Part shown: piece after piece, positions 49,856 through 59,379 of the stretch
Position numbering within the stretch: position 1 is the first letter of the stretch
Layout: the number at the start of each line of letters is the position of its first letter
Assembly: GCF_002902285.1 (NCBI RefSeq)
Contig: NZ_PPRU01000039.1
Location: 1-62,956, forward strand
DNA from: Staphylococcus simulans
Lineage (GTDB): Bacteria; Bacillota; Bacilli; Staphylococcales; Staphylococcaceae
Direction of reading: 5' to 3'
Length of the DNA: 62,956 bases
Position numbers and translations under genes: made by a program
Notes under the pieces: model-generated
Database searches by the model: none
Told to the model about the DNA's origin: nothing
The model's input: the letters and a program-made list of their open reading frames with translations, nothing else

Positions 49856-50662
49856 ATGATGCGTCAATTAATTTTATTTGATTTTGACGAAACGTATTAT
49901 AAGCATCAAACCACGAAAGAAGATATTCCTGAACTACGTGAACTTGAATCGACACTGAAACAAGCTGAAGAAAAGCACCAAGTGATTACTGCAGTGTTAT
50001 CAGGCAGTATCTTTGAAAGTATTATGGAGAAAATGAAACATGCGGAAATGGAATATAAACCAGACTTTATCTTTTCTGACTTATGTTCCAAATTATTTGA
50101 ACTAGATGATAAAGACGAATATCAACGTTCTAAAGATTATGAAGAAGCTGTTTCAGAAACAACGTTCACTAAAGAAAAAGTTGATGAAATTATCGACAGC
50201 TTCGAGTCAGAACACCAAGTTGAACTTCATCCGCAAAGAGAATTCAGAGATGAAGAAACATTGTATGAATATTACTATTATGCACAAGGCGATGAAGAAA
50301 AAGACGAGCAGAATTTAAAAGATTTACAAGATAAAGCAGCGGCTTATGACTATGCGGTACATTATAATAAAACGAATCCTAAAGCAGGTGACCCTGAAGA
50401 TGCGTATGATGTACACTTTACACCTAAAAACGCTGGCAAGTTATTCGCTGTGCGTTACCTGTTAGATATGTATGATCTTGATTCAGAAGGTGTACTAGGT
50501 TTCGGTGACAGTGGTAATGATGAGATTTATTTAAGTCATATCGGTCATCCGTTTGTGATGCATAATAGCACAGATGATGATATGAAAGATAAATTCCCAG
50601 TTACACGTTATGATTACTATAAAGGTTTGAATGATGAAATTAAACGTTTCTTTGATAAATAA
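49856..50662 (+). CDS. HAD hydrolase, Cof-like
   Basis: A 268-residue HAD family protein. Asp9 and Asp11 (LFDFDETYYK) form motif I, a TAVLSGS segment motif II, and GFGDSGNDEIYL motif IV. The long acidic insert at about 85-165 (rich in E, D, K, Y) is the cap. The mix with sucrose-phosphatase-like HADs makes a sugar phosphate substrate possible. Two adjacent ATG codons follow a GGAGGG site; the first is used here. Confidence 0.82.
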   Translation: MMRQLILFDFDETYYKHQTTKEDIPELRELESTLKQAEEKHQVITAVLSGSIFESIMEKMKHAEMEYKPDFIFSDLCSKLFELDDKDEYQRSKDYEEAVSETTFTKEKVDEIIDSFESEHQVELHPQREFRDEETLYEYYYYAQGDEEKDEQNLKDLQDKAAAYDYAVHYNKTNPKAGDPEDAYDVHFTPKNAGKLFAVRYLLDMYDLDSEGVLGFGDSGNDEIYLSHIGHPFVMHNSTDDDMKDKFPVTRYDYYKGLNDEIKRFFDK

Positions 50663-50690
50663 CTTCATACAAGTTTATTCAGAGTAAAAG

Positions 50691-50738
50691 AAAATCATGT
50701 ATCTCGCTCAGTTAAGAGCAGAGATACATGATTTTTTG
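50691..50738. terminator. Bidirectional terminator, HAD gene and dGK
   Basis: AAAATCATGTATCTC and GAGATACATGATTTTTT pair perfectly around a 15-base loop, between convergent genes. Confidence 0.88.
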
Positions 50739-50746
50739 TTTGCTTA

Positions 50747-51412
50747 TTATTTTCTAGTATCTACATTACGATAGACATCAATCACATGCGCAATTTTATC
50801 TAACACTGGATCTAGCGTGTCTAAACTTTCATGCAGATCATATTCATTAATGTTCACGCGTACGACAGGGCAGGCATTGAAGCTTGAAATCCATTCTTCG
50901 TAACGACGGAATAATTTTTTCCAGTATTCTGGATCTGTATCAATTTCCATTTGGCGACCGCGTTGTTTGATGCGCTCAATCACTTCATCGTAATCACATT
51001 CTAAATAAATTAAAACGTCTGGTTTTGGGAAGTAAGGTGTCATGACCATCGCTTCAAATAATTCTGAGTATGTTTTGAAGTCTTCAGGTGTCATCGTCCC
51101 TTGTTCTTCATGCATTTTTGCGAAGATATCAACGTCTTCATAAATAGAACGGTCTTGGATAAAGCCCCCGCCATATTCAAACATGCGTTTTTGTTCTTTA
51201 AAGCGTTCCGCAAGGAAATAGATTTGAAGGTGGAAACTCCAACGTTCAAAGTTATCATAGAATTTATCTAGATAAGGATTATGGTCCACATTCTCGAAAG
51301 AAGTGCGGAAGTTTAATTTTTTAGCTAAGGCACGTGTTAAGCTCGATTTACCGACGCCTACAGTACCTGCGATTGTAATCACCGCATCTTGAGGGATACC
51401 ATAATTATTCAT
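50747..51412 (-). CDS. Deoxynucleoside kinase, deoxyguanosine kinase type
   Basis: A 221-residue dNK-family kinase. P-loop GTVGVGKS at 16-23, the ERF/DRS segment (IQDRSIYEDVDIF) and the lid RIKQRGR are present. In lactobacilli and bacilli dGK and dAK are paired, as here. It salvages purine deoxynucleosides. Its start overlaps the end of the paralogous upstream gene by eight bases. Confidence 0.88.
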   Translation of the reverse strand: MNNYGIPQDAVITIAGTVGVGKSSLTRALAKKLNFRTSFENVDHNPYLDKFYDNFERWSFHLQIYFLAERFKEQKRMFEYGGGFIQDRSIYEDVDIFAKMHEEQGTMTPEDFKTYSELFEAMVMTPYFPKPDVLIYLECDYDEVIERIKQRGRQMEIDTDPEYWKKLFRRYEEWISSFNACPVVRVNINEYDLHESLDTLDPVLDKIAHVIDVYRNVDTRK

Positions 51413-52022
51413 GCGTGTTGCCTCCTATCATTGATTGTACAATGTTTAATAGATACTCGTAATCGTCAGCGTGATTGACGAAATCCAAGTTTGTTGTATC
51501 GATGCGTTTCACCATTTTGCCTTCGGCTTCTAAAGATTCATAGAAGTGATGATAAGCTTCTTTTAAATTTAAAAGATAATCATCTTCAATTTGTGCTTCG
51601 AAGCTGCGATTGCGTTTGGCGATACGTTGTTTTAATACTTCTAAATCTGCATCGAGGAAGATTACGATGTCCGGCATCATAAGATCCTCAGTCAGAATAT
51701 CGTAAATACGGTCAAACTTGTTGTATTCTGTATCTGTCAGTGTTTGACGCGCAAAGATTTTGTTTTTATAAACATGATAGTCACTGACAATACCGTTATG
51801 TAGTTGTTCTAGATCTTGAACCTGTTTGTAACGGTTACATAAAAAGAACATTTCAGTCTGGAAACTCCATTTTGAAATGTCGTCATAGAAATCAGATAAA
51901 AATGGATTTTCATCCACGATTTCTTGTGCTTCATGATAATCAAGAGATTGACTTAAGCGATGTGCTAAAGAGGATTTGCCTACTCCTATAGGCCCTTCAA
52001 TAGCGATATAAGGTTGATTCAT
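51405..52022 (-). CDS. Deoxynucleoside kinase, deoxyadenosine kinase type
   Basis: A 205-residue kinase paralogous to the next gene. P-loop GPIGVGKS at 10-17 and the lid RIAKRNR are visible. It probably phosphorylates deoxyadenosine and perhaps deoxycytidine; assignment to dA rather than dG rests on gene order in relatives. ATG at 52022 (MNQPYIAIEG) with TTGGAGTG upstream; the 51 residues ahead of it in the open frame run antisense into tadA and are rejected. Confidence 0.86.
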   Translation of the reverse strand: MNQPYIAIEGPIGVGKSSLAHRLSQSLDYHEAQEIVDENPFLSDFYDDISKWSFQTEMFFLCNRYKQVQDLEQLHNGIVSDYHVYKNKIFARQTLTDTEYNKFDRIYDILTEDLMMPDIVIFLDADLEVLKQRIAKRNRSFEAQIEDDYLLNLKEAYHHFYESLEAEGKMVKRIDTTNLDFVNHADDYEYLLNIVQSMIGGNTHE

Positions 52023-52074
52023 AAACAACACTCCAAGTGTTAAAATAGACAATAGTAATTGTATCACATGGTAA

Positions 52075-52587
<513 letters not shown>

Positions 52588-52606
52588 AACAACTTTAGAA
52601 GAATGA

Positions 52607-52640
52607 AGATGTCTGCTTTTAAGAAGTGGACATCTTTTTG
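52607..52640 (+). terminator. tadA terminator
   Basis: AGATGTC (52607-52613) and GACATCT (52629-52635) with an inner CTTTT/AAGAAG loop and a TTTTG tail. Confidence 0.78.
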
Positions 52641-52824
52641 TTTGAAAAGCGTTAAAAAGTAAGAGATAGTTAAGAATGAGTAATGCCGATAGTTTCTACC
52701 CTCATAAATCGTACAAACAGACGATAGAAGTCTGTTATCAAAATTTGATAGAATGAGGTTAGACTTTGTTGTGAAAAGTAATTTTACGACACTACGGCTA
52801 AGACAAAAGAAACGAGGTTAATTC

Positions 52825-53694
52825 ATGATTAAACTAATTGCGACAGATATGGACGGAACATTATTAAATGCAGCACATGAAATTTCAGAGGAAAATATTA
52901 AAGCGATTAAAGCAGCGCAGGCACAAGGGATTACGGTCGTGATTGCGACAGGTCGTGCTTTCTATGAAGCCAATGCGCCTGTGGAACCGACTGGATTGAA
53001 AGTCCCATATATTTGTTTGAATGGTGCAGAGGTTCGTGATGAATCATTCGATATTATGCATACATCAAGCTTGAATCATGAAATGATTGAACAAATTACA
53101 CATGTTCTAGATCGAGAGGATATTTATTACCAAGTCTATACTAACCTTGGTATTTATACTGAAGATCCTCAAAGAGATTTAGATATTTATATTGATATTG
53201 CAGAACATGCAGGTCAAAAAGCAGATGTAGAAAAAATACATCGTCATATTCAACATCGTATTGATCAAGGCACATTAAAAGTAGTTGATAATTATGATCA
53301 AATCAGTGAAAGACCTGGTGAAATTGTGATGAAAATTTTAGCGTTTGACAGTGATATCGGTAAAATTGATCGTGTCAGTGCAGAACTTGCGAAACACACA
53401 AACTTAGCAATTTCATCATCAGCACGAGGTAATATCGAAATCACAAACGCTTATGCGCAAAAAGGGATTGCGTTAGAAGAAATCGCAAACCAACTCGGTA
53501 TCAATATGGAAGATGTCATGGCAATTGGTGATAACATGAATGACGTATCGATGCTTGAAAAAGCGGGTTATCCTGTCGCAATGGAAAATGCGATGCCTGA
53601 AGTGAAAGAATACGCAAAATATGTGACAGATAACAACCAAAACAGTGGTGTCGGCAAAGCAATCAACAAAATGCTGGAAGAGCAATCAAAATAA
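52825..53694 (+). CDS. Cof-type HAD sugar phosphatase
   Basis: A 289-residue HAD-IIB (Cof/YidA) hydrolase. Asp8 and Asp10 lie in ATDMDGTLLN, VVIATGR is motif II, and AIGDNMNDVSML motif IV near residue 233. Relatives act on sugar phosphates or FMN/PLP; the substrate is unknown. ATG with CGAGG upstream. Followed 21 bases later by azo1. Confidence 0.88.
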   Translation: MIKLIATDMDGTLLNAAHEISEENIKAIKAAQAQGITVVIATGRAFYEANAPVEPTGLKVPYICLNGAEVRDESFDIMHTSSLNHEMIEQITHVLDREDIYYQVYTNLGIYTEDPQRDLDIYIDIAEHAGQKADVEKIHRHIQHRIDQGTLKVVDNYDQISERPGEIVMKILAFDSDIGKIDRVSAELAKHTNLAISSSARGNIEITNAYAQKGIALEEIANQLGINMEDVMAIGDNMNDVSMLEKAGYPVAMENAMPEVKEYAKYVTDNNQNSGVGKAINKMLEEQSK

Positions 53695-53715
53695 ATTAAC
53701 TGGGGTGACTATTGA

Positions 53716-54282
53716 ATGAAAGGTGTCATTATCGTAGGCAGTGCGCGTATTGATTCGCACACAAAAGCACTGGCACAATACTTAAAGGGACAATTCAATG
53801 AAAAGGATGTTGAAGCGGAAATTTTTGATTTAGCTGAGCGTCCAATCCATACATTAGATGTTTCTGGCGCAAGTAATCCGCCAGATGATTATCAAGCTAA
53901 TGTGAAAGATTTACAAGAGAAGGCGAGAGAAGCGGACTTTATTATTTTAGGTACACCGAACTATCATGGTTCATATTCTGGTATCTTAAAGAACGCTTTA
54001 GATCATCTGACAATGGATGACTTCAAAATGAAACCAGTCGGCTTAATGGGGAACAGCGGCGGTATTGTAAGTGCAGAACCACTTTCTCACTTACGCTTAA
54101 TTGTACGTACCTTATTAGGTATCGCAGTGCCTACCCAAATTGCGACACATGATTCAGATTACGGCAAATTAGATGATGGTACATTCTTCTTACAAGACGA
54201 AGAATTCCAATTACGTTCTCGTTTATTCGTTGAACAAATTGTATCATTCGCAGAAAGCCGTCCTTATGAACATTTAAAATAA
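53716..54282 (+). CDS. azo1: FMN-dependent NADPH azoreductase
   Basis: A 188-residue flavodoxin-fold reductase, the same length as S. aureus Azo1 and close to it throughout as I recall it: [15 protein letters not shown] at the phosphate-binding end, [20 protein letters not shown] for FMN binding, and the end RPYEHLK. It reduces azo dyes, quinones or nitro compounds; the natural substrate is unsettled. ATG with CTGGGGTGA upstream. Confidence 0.88.
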   Translation: MKGVIIVGSARIDSHTKALAQYLKGQFNEKDVEAEIFDLAERPIHTLDVSGASNPPDDYQANVKDLQEKAREADFIILGTPNYHGSYSGILKNALDHLTMDDFKMKPVGLMGNSGGIVSAEPLSHLRLIVRTLLGIAVPTQIATHDSDYGKLDDGTFFLQDEEFQLRSRLFVEQIVSFAESRPYEHLK

Positions 54283-54331
54283 AAGGATGCAAGCGTGTTA
54301 GTTCAGCTGATAAAATATCCTGTTTGATAAT

Positions 54332-54392
54332 CTCTGCTTAGTGGTGGTGCAAGGTGATTTTACTTTGTGGACTATTTAAGCAGAGGTTTTTT
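54332..54392 (+). terminator. azo1 terminator with long loop
   Basis: CTCTGCTTA (54332-54340) pairs with TAAGCAGAG (54377-54385) around 36 bases, followed by GTTTTTT. Confidence 0.65.
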
Positions 54393-54441
54393 ATGAAGAG
54401 GTAAAATAGTTAAGTTATATGGTTACTAAAAAGCATAAAGA

Positions 54442-54488
54442 AAAGGCCTGTAAGTTAAAGAGATAAACTCAAAAGCTTACAGGCCTTT
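54442..54488. terminator. hxlB terminator (bidirectional)
   Basis: AAAGGCCTGTAAG and CTTACAGGCCTTT form a perfect 13-bp stem; on the minus strand it is followed by TCTTT. Confidence 0.85.
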
Positions 54489-54496
54489 AATGTGAT

Positions 54497-55042
54497 TTAT
54501 TCTAAATTCGCATGATTTTGTTGCATCGTAGTTTCATCAATATTGAAGTCTTTCATGAAATCTAATACAACAGCATCTAAGAATAATTGTGCAGCTTGTT
54601 CGAATAAACTGCCTAAAGGTTGTGCTGAACCTTCAGCATCATGTTTTGTTCCGGCAGGCAATTCGATTGTGACATCTGCCAATTCACCGATTTTAGAATC
54701 AGGTTTTGTTGTGACTAACGCCACTTGTGCACCTTGATCTTTAGCTTTTTCAGCTAATAGGCGTAAGTGTTCTGTACTGCCTGAACCTGAAATGACAATA
54801 AACAAGTCGCCTTCATGGATAGAAGGTGTTGTAATACCGCCAATGATAAATGCAGGTTGTTCAAGCTGATTCAAGCGCATTGTAAATCCATTTGCGACGA
54901 ATCCAGAACGACCTTTACCTGCTACGAAAATATTTTTGGCATCTTTGATTGCTTGTTCAAAGTTTTCAACATCTTGATCTTTAACATTAGATAACGTCGT
55001 TTTCAGTTCATCTAAAATCAATTGATATTGTAGTTTTGCCAT
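54497..55042 (-). CDS. hxlB: 6-phospho-3-hexuloisomerase
   Basis: A 181-residue SIS-domain isomerase that converts hexulose 6-phosphate to fructose 6-phosphate. FVAGKGRSGFVANGFTMRL and GGITTPSIHEGDLFIVISGSG carry the sugar phosphate site. ATG with AAGGGA upstream, three bases after the hxlA stop. With HxlA it forms the ribulose monophosphate path, used for formaldehyde detoxification or, run backwards, to make ribulose 5-phosphate. Confidence 0.92.
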   Translation of the reverse strand: MAKLQYQLILDELKTTLSNVKDQDVENFEQAIKDAKNIFVAGKGRSGFVANGFTMRLNQLEQPAFIIGGITTPSIHEGDLFIVISGSGSTEHLRLLAEKAKDQGAQVALVTTKPDSKIGELADVTIELPAGTKHDAEGSAQPLGSLFEQAAQLFLDAVVLDFMKDFNIDETTMQQNHANLE

Positions 55043-55045
55043 AGC

Positions 55046-55678
55046 TTATTTCCCTTCAACTGCGTCGCGGCAAGCTTTTGCTGCTTCTACTGGGTCGTCG
55101 GCATTTGCGATACCGCCACCAACAATCACTAAGTCTGGTTCTTCAGCTACGATATCTTTGATTGTATCTGGTTTGATACCGCCAGCAACGGCAACTTTAG
55201 AATTTTTGATAACAGATTTAACTGTGTGTAAATCATCTAATGGAGATTTACCTTCAGCTTGTAAGTCATAACCAATGTGTACTGCGATATAATCAGCACC
55301 CATTTCATCTAATTCTTTAGCGCGTTGTTTAATGTCTTGAACAGCAATCATATCTACTAATAATTGTTTGTCATTTTTGTGTGCTTCTTCGACAGCAGCT
55401 TTGATAGAAGCGTCTTCAGCAACACCTAAGATTGTTACAACGTCAGCACCGAATTTAACTGCTTGGCTGACTTCATAGTCTGCAGCGTCCATAATTTTCA
55501 TATCTGCTAGAACTTTAACACCATCGATGTTTTCATCCATATATTGAACGGCAGGCAGACCTTCGTTATATATGATAGGAGTACCGATTTCTACGATATC
55601 GACATAATCTTTCACTTTGTTAGCTAACTCTGCAGCGTCTTCTTTATTTAATAAATCAATTGCTAATTGTAGTTCCAA
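55046..55678 (-). CDS. hxlA: 3-hexulose-6-phosphate synthase
   Basis: A 210-residue TIM-barrel aldolase that joins formaldehyde to ribulose 5-phosphate. The LADMKIMDA segment holds the Asp-Lys-Asp catalytic set of the orotidine decarboxylase superfamily and VAVAGGIKPDT the phosphate-binding loop. TTG start with AAAGGATGA upstream (TTGGAACTACAA for MELQ). Co-transcribed with hxlB and probably with nagB 91 bases upstream. Confidence 0.93.
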   Translation of the reverse strand: MELQLAIDLLNKEDAAELANKVKDYVDIVEIGTPIIYNEGLPAVQYMDENIDGVKVLADMKIMDAADYEVSQAVKFGADVVTILGVAEDASIKAAVEEAHKNDKQLLVDMIAVQDIKQRAKELDEMGADYIAVHIGYDLQAEGKSPLDDLHTVKSVIKNSKVAVAGGIKPDTIKDIVAEEPDLVIVGGGIANADDPVEAAKACRDAVEGK

Positions 55679-55769
55679 AATGATTCATCCTTTCATAATG
55701 TATGTGTTGTAACTTTTGCTTTACTTAGATTATTTACCCTTTTTAGTTTTTGACAAACAACAGTGAATT

Positions 55770-56498
55770 TTACTGTTCGGGTGCAGCTGCGTTATCTACG
55801 TAAACCTCTACATTAGGATGATCGTATAAAACTGTTGCTGGGACATCTTTGTCTTGAATGCCGCTCGCAAGTTTTGTAATCGCATCTTTCTTTTTCTCGC
55901 CAAACGCTAATAAGATAATACGTTTTGCAGATAAAATTGTAGAAAGACCCATTGAAATAGCTTGTTTCGGCACATCTTCTTCGTTATCGAAGTAACGGCT
56001 ATTGGCTTGAATCGTACTTTCAGTTAAATCTACGACACGTGTAATACTGTCTTTTTCTGTACCTGGTTCATTGAACCCGATATGACCATTTTCCCCGATA
56101 CCTAAAATTTGGATATCTGCAGGCCCTTTATCCTTAACCAGTTGTTCGTATCTTGCAGTTTCATCGTTTAAATCTTTCGCATCACCGATTGGTAAATGCA
56201 CATTTTCTTCTTTGAAGTGTGGATAGCGATCGAATAGCACTTCATGCATATAATGATGATAACTTTCTGGATGATCGGCTGATAAACCGACATATTCATC
56301 TAAGTTGAATGTTTCTACATTAGAAACATCTAAGTCATTTAATTCCATCAGTTTAACTAAGTCAGAATAAACATCTACCATTGTACCTCCTGTTGCTAGA
56401 CCTAGTTTACTTTCAGGATTCTCGTTCATTTGGTTGAACAGCTCGTAAGCTGTGTAGAATGATGCTTTCTCTTTATCCCCTAAATTAATAATTTTCAC
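55770..56498 (-). CDS. nagB: Glucosamine-6-phosphate deaminase
   Basis: A 242-residue enzyme that turns glucosamine 6-phosphate into fructose 6-phosphate and ammonia, feeding amino sugars into glycolysis. LATGGT at 34-39 binds phosphate, Asp67 (FNLDEYVG) is the catalytic base and His139 (GENGHIGFNEPG) opens the ring. GTG start with AAGGAGGT upstream. Lies upstream of hxlAB on the same strand, the S. aureus order. Confidence 0.95.
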   Translation of the reverse strand: MKIINLGDKEKASFYTAYELFNQMNENPESKLGLATGGTMVDVYSDLVKLMELNDLDVSNVETFNLDEYVGLSADHPESYHHYMHEVLFDRYPHFKEENVHLPIGDAKDLNDETARYEQLVKDKGPADIQILGIGENGHIGFNEPGTEKDSITRVVDLTESTIQANSRYFDNEEDVPKQAISMGLSTILSAKRIILLAFGEKKKDAITKLASGIQDKDVPATVLYDHPNVEVYVDNAAAPEQ

Positions 56499-56838
56499 GT
56501 TGTGTGACCTCCTTATTTGTATCTATATATGAAGACATACATGTCCATTATAACGAGGTGAAGTTTAAACAGATAGTAAATCCCCCTCAAATTATAGGAA
56601 TATTTCAATAACCTCTTTAGAAAGTGGAGGAACAGTTATATAATGTAAATATTGTTTCTAATTTAAGAATTGATAACCGAGAAAACCTATCGTTAATTCA
56701 AGAATGAGCAGTAGGTTATATTTATTGACGAGGATTTAGTACAATTAAATGATAAAGAGATTGATAAATAAATCAAGAATAACACGATATAGATGGGGTT
56801 CAACATTTGATTTTGCTTAGTGTAAGGGAGTGAGCAGC
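56499..56838. other. Intergenic region between nagB and yojF
   Basis: Divergent control region. A minus-strand TATAAT (near 56549-56554) may be the nagB -10. On the plus strand TTGACG (56725-56730) may be a -35 for yojF but a good -10 is lacking. Two modest hairpins are visible: CCTC/GAGG near 56616-56634 and AACCTA/TAGGTT between 56685 and 56717. No open frame. Confidence 0.4.
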
Positions 56839-57198
56839 TTGGAGCCGATAGAATATGAGAAAGTACAAACGTTACTGGCATCTTATGTAGATCAACCTGT
56901 ATACCTGCATGTTGAAACAACAAATGGTGCGTATGCGAACCATTTTGATCAACGTGTCTTTAATGCTGGAACGTTTTTAAGAAATATCAAAGTAGTCTTT
57001 GAACATGCCAAACTTAAGGGCGGTGGCAAAGAACCATTCAGAGTGGGTTTGAAACTACAAGATAATGGATGGGTTTATGTACAAGGACTGACACATTATG
57101 AAGTGAACGAGGATAATGAATTCTTGCTCGCTGGTTTTAATTATGAAGGGCAATTAGCGGCAGCGCTTGAAATCAGTGCTGTACCGTTTGAAATATAA
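56839..57198 (+). CDS. yojF: YojF family protein (DUF1806), bacillithiol locus
   Basis: A 119-residue protein of the YojF family, found next to bshB2 in Bacillus and Staphylococcus. QPVYLHVETTNGAYA and GWVYVQGLTHYE are recognisable. Its role is unknown; co-occurrence suggests a part in bacillithiol biology. TTG at 56839 with AAGGGAGTG upstream gives MEPIEYEKV; a GTG three codons earlier overlaps that site. bshB2 starts 12 bases after its stop. Confidence 0.85.
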   Translation: MEPIEYEKVQTLLASYVDQPVYLHVETTNGAYANHFDQRVFNAGTFLRNIKVVFEHAKLKGGGKEPFRVGLKLQDNGWVYVQGLTHYEVNEDNEFLLAGFNYEGQLAAALEISAVPFEI

Positions 57199-57210
57199 GG
57201 AGGACGTATC

Positions 57211-57876
57211 ATGTCAGAGGAAAGTCATGTATTAGTTATATTTCCGCATCCTGATGATGAGACGTTCTCATCAGCAGGAACATTAGCACGTTATATTGAT
57301 GAAGGTGTTCCAGTTACGTATGCTTGTTTGACTTTAGGTCAAATGGCACGTAATTTAGGAAATCCGCCATTTGCGACACGTGAATCTCTGCCGAAAATCA
57401 GAGAGCGCGAGTTGGAAGACGCAGCAAAAGCGATTGGTATTAAAGATTTAAGAAAGATGGGTTACCGTGATAAAACAGTGGAATTCGAACCACATGAAAA
57501 AATGGACGGGATGGTTAAAAGTCTGATTGATGAATTGCATCCTTCAGTAATCATTTCATTCTATCCAGGTTATGCGGTACACCCAGATCATGAAGCAACA
57601 GCAGAAGCGGTAGTTAGAACAGTAGGACGTATGCCTAAAGCAGAACGTCCACGTTTACAATTAGTTGCTTTTAGCAATGATGCGATTGATGAGTTAGGTA
57701 TGCCTGATATCATTAACGATATTACTGATTATAGAGAAGTAAAATTAGATGCATTCAAAGCACATGCATCTCAATCTGGACCATTCTTGCATCAGTTAGC
57801 TGAACCGCAAGTTCCAGATACAGCCAAAAGTTTCTTAGAACAAGAAACGTATTGGACTTACAATTTTGAATCATGA
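57211..57876 (+). CDS. bshB2: Bacillithiol biosynthesis deacetylase BshB2
   Basis: A 221-residue zinc deacetylase of the PIG-L/LmbE fold. HPDDE at 13-17 and HPDH at 124-127 supply the zinc ligands and catalytic Asp. It removes acetate from N-acetylglucosaminyl-malate or, as in some relatives, from bacillithiol S-conjugates (amidase). ATG with AAGGAGG upstream. Coupled with yojF; folE2 begins 16 bases later. Confidence 0.92.
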   Translation: MSEESHVLVIFPHPDDETFSSAGTLARYIDEGVPVTYACLTLGQMARNLGNPPFATRESLPKIRERELEDAAKAIGIKDLRKMGYRDKTVEFEPHEKMDGMVKSLIDELHPSVIISFYPGYAVHPDHEATAEAVVRTVGRMPKAERPRLQLVAFSNDAIDELGMPDIINDITDYREVKLDAFKAHASQSGPFLHQLAEPQVPDTAKSFLEQETYWTYNFES

Positions 57877-57892
57877 GTGGAGGGGCACACAG

Positions 57893-58771
57893 ATGACTGA
57901 ATTTGATTTATCGACACGAGAAGGTCGTTGGAAACACTTCGGTTCTGTTGATCCTATTAAAGGTACAAAACCAACAGTAAAAGAAGAAATGACAGATCTA
58001 CAAAGCACGCACAAAGATTTTTTATTTGAAATTGAAGAAGTCGGGATTAAAAATTTAGTATATCCCGTGATTATAGATGAATATCAAACGGCAGGTACTT
58101 TCGCATTTTCAACTAGCTTAACGAGAGAAGAAAAAGGTATTAATATGAGCCGTATCTTAGAAAGTGTTGAGAAACATTATGATAACGGTGTAGCATTAAC
58201 ATTTGATAATCTGCATACGGTATTAGATACACTTCAAAAACACATGAAACAAACTTCAGCAGGGGTAGATGTTTCAGGTAAGTGGTTCTTTAATCGCTAT
58301 AGTCCCGTTACGAATTTAAAAGCTGTCGGCAATGCGGATGTAACGTATGGCATGGCAGTTGAAGGGGATAAAGTGACACGTAAAGAGCTGACAATGGAAG
58401 CGAAAGTAACTACTTTATGTCCATGTTCAAAAGAAATCAGTGAGTATTCTGCACATAACCAACGCGGAGTAATTACTGTAAAAACGTACTTGAATCGTGA
58501 AGCGACACTACCGTCTGACTATAAAGAAGTAATTTTAGATGCGATGGAAGCTAACGCAAGTTCAATTCTTTACCCAATCTTAAAACGTCCAGATGAAAAA
58601 CGCGTTACAGAACGTGCTTATGAAAACCCTCGTTTTGTGGAAGATTTAATCCGTTTAATCGCTGCAGACTTAGTAGAAGTGGATTGGATTGAAGGTTTTG
58701 ACATTGAATGTCGTAATGAAGAATCTATTCATCAACACGATGCTTTTGCGAAGTTGAAATATAGAAAATAA
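57893..58771 (+). CDS. folE2: GTP cyclohydrolase FolE2 (type IB)
   Basis: A 292-residue tunnelling-fold enzyme that makes dihydroneopterin triphosphate from GTP for folate. [19 protein letters not shown] includes the metal-binding Cys176 and the His of the active site. Type IB enzymes can use metals other than zinc and are often used when zinc is scarce. ATG at 57893 with GGAGGGG upstream; an ATG nine codons earlier lies within bshB2. Confidence 0.94.
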   Translation: MTEFDLSTREGRWKHFGSVDPIKGTKPTVKEEMTDLQSTHKDFLFEIEEVGIKNLVYPVIIDEYQTAGTFAFSTSLTREEKGINMSRILESVEKHYDNGVALTFDNLHTVLDTLQKHMKQTSAGVDVSGKWFFNRYSPVTNLKAVGNADVTYGMAVEGDKVTRKELTMEAKVTTLCPCSKEISEYSAHNQRGVITVKTYLNREATLPSDYKEVILDAMEANASSILYPILKRPDEKRVTERAYENPRFVEDLIRLIAADLVEVDWIEGFDIECRNEESIHQHDAFAKLKYRK

Positions 58772-58782
58772 TAGAATGAAAC

Positions 58783-58829
58783 AAGGCCTTCTTAAGTAAT
58801 GGTATGACATTGCTTGGGAAGGTCTTTTA
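58783..58829 (+). terminator. folE2 terminator
   Basis: AAGGCCTTC-AAGTAATG and CATTGCTT-GGAAGGTCTT form an imperfect long stem followed by TTAATA. Confidence 0.75.
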
Positions 58830-58890
58830 ATATGTAGAAAATGGGCGTGAGTTTAAAAGTTCACTGAATTCATGATAAATATCGCAAATA

Positions 58891-58976
58891 AAAATAGAGC
58901 ACTGCATCTAACCTGTTGGGACTTCAGGTTGCTTGTGAGGAGGGACAACCTCGTAAGCTAAGCAGTGCTCTATTTT
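58891..58976. ncRNA. Three-way-junction structured element; possible small RNA
   Basis: An outer stem of 15 perfect pairs, AAAATAGAGCACTGC (58891-58905) with GCAGTGCTCTATTTT (58962-58976), encloses two hairpins: AACCTG/CAGGTT (58910-58930, loop TTGGGACTT) and GCTTGTGAGG/CCTCGTAAGC (58931-58958, loop AGGGACAA). Both loops carry GGGAC on the plus strand and GTCCC on the minus strand. T runs lie outside the stem on both strands. On the minus strand, unpaired UCCC loops resemble those of staphylococcal sRNAs that pair with ribosome binding sites. No strong promoter was found on either strand, and I do not recognise a named family. Confidence 0.5.
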
Positions 58977-58984
58977 TTAGGGTG

Positions 58985-59379
58985 ATCGACAATTTACGTC
59001 AGGGGAAACATACTTGTCGATTTTAAATTCAATGATTAGATTAACTGTTAATGCCGTCGCATGCATATTTTAGGATATGTTCTATGATTAATTTAGGAGG
59101 TTAGTTGCGACTTTAAGCATTGTTTATGTCGGTGTAGAGGAAACGTCTGTCCTTTTGTTTGGGTGGGTAGAAAGGTGTAACGATTATTTATAGAATATGC
59201 TTTTAGGATTGATTTAGGATGCATACATTACTTGCGTTTCCTCTACATTGATTATTGTATGATATCTCTACATAAAATACATGAGGCTATGGTATCAACT
59301 TTATCTAGGACTAATTGCCGAGAGCGTTACAATTGATTTTTGAGATTGAGTTGTTCAATAAAATGACTCAACAAAGCGA
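58985..59379. repeat. Gene-free stretch with further inverted repeats
   Basis: ATCGACAA (58985-58992) is inverted at 59014-59021 (TTGTCGAT). TGTAGAGGAAACG (59133-59145) is inverted perfectly at 59235-59247 (CGTTTCCTCTACA), 89 bases apart. Imperfect direct repeats with TTTTAGGAT and ATTTAGGA occur near 59065-59100 and 59200-59221. No open frame or terminator for the phn operon with a T run was seen. Confidence 0.5.

Noticed and set aside
52640..52660. GAAAAGCGTTAAAA as a cre site before the Cof HAD gene
   Set aside because: The spacing of TG to AAGCG is off by one and the right half does not match; weak.
59342..59375. TTGAGT/ACTCAA as terminator of the phn operon
   Set aside because: Only 6 bp and no T run follows on the minus strand.
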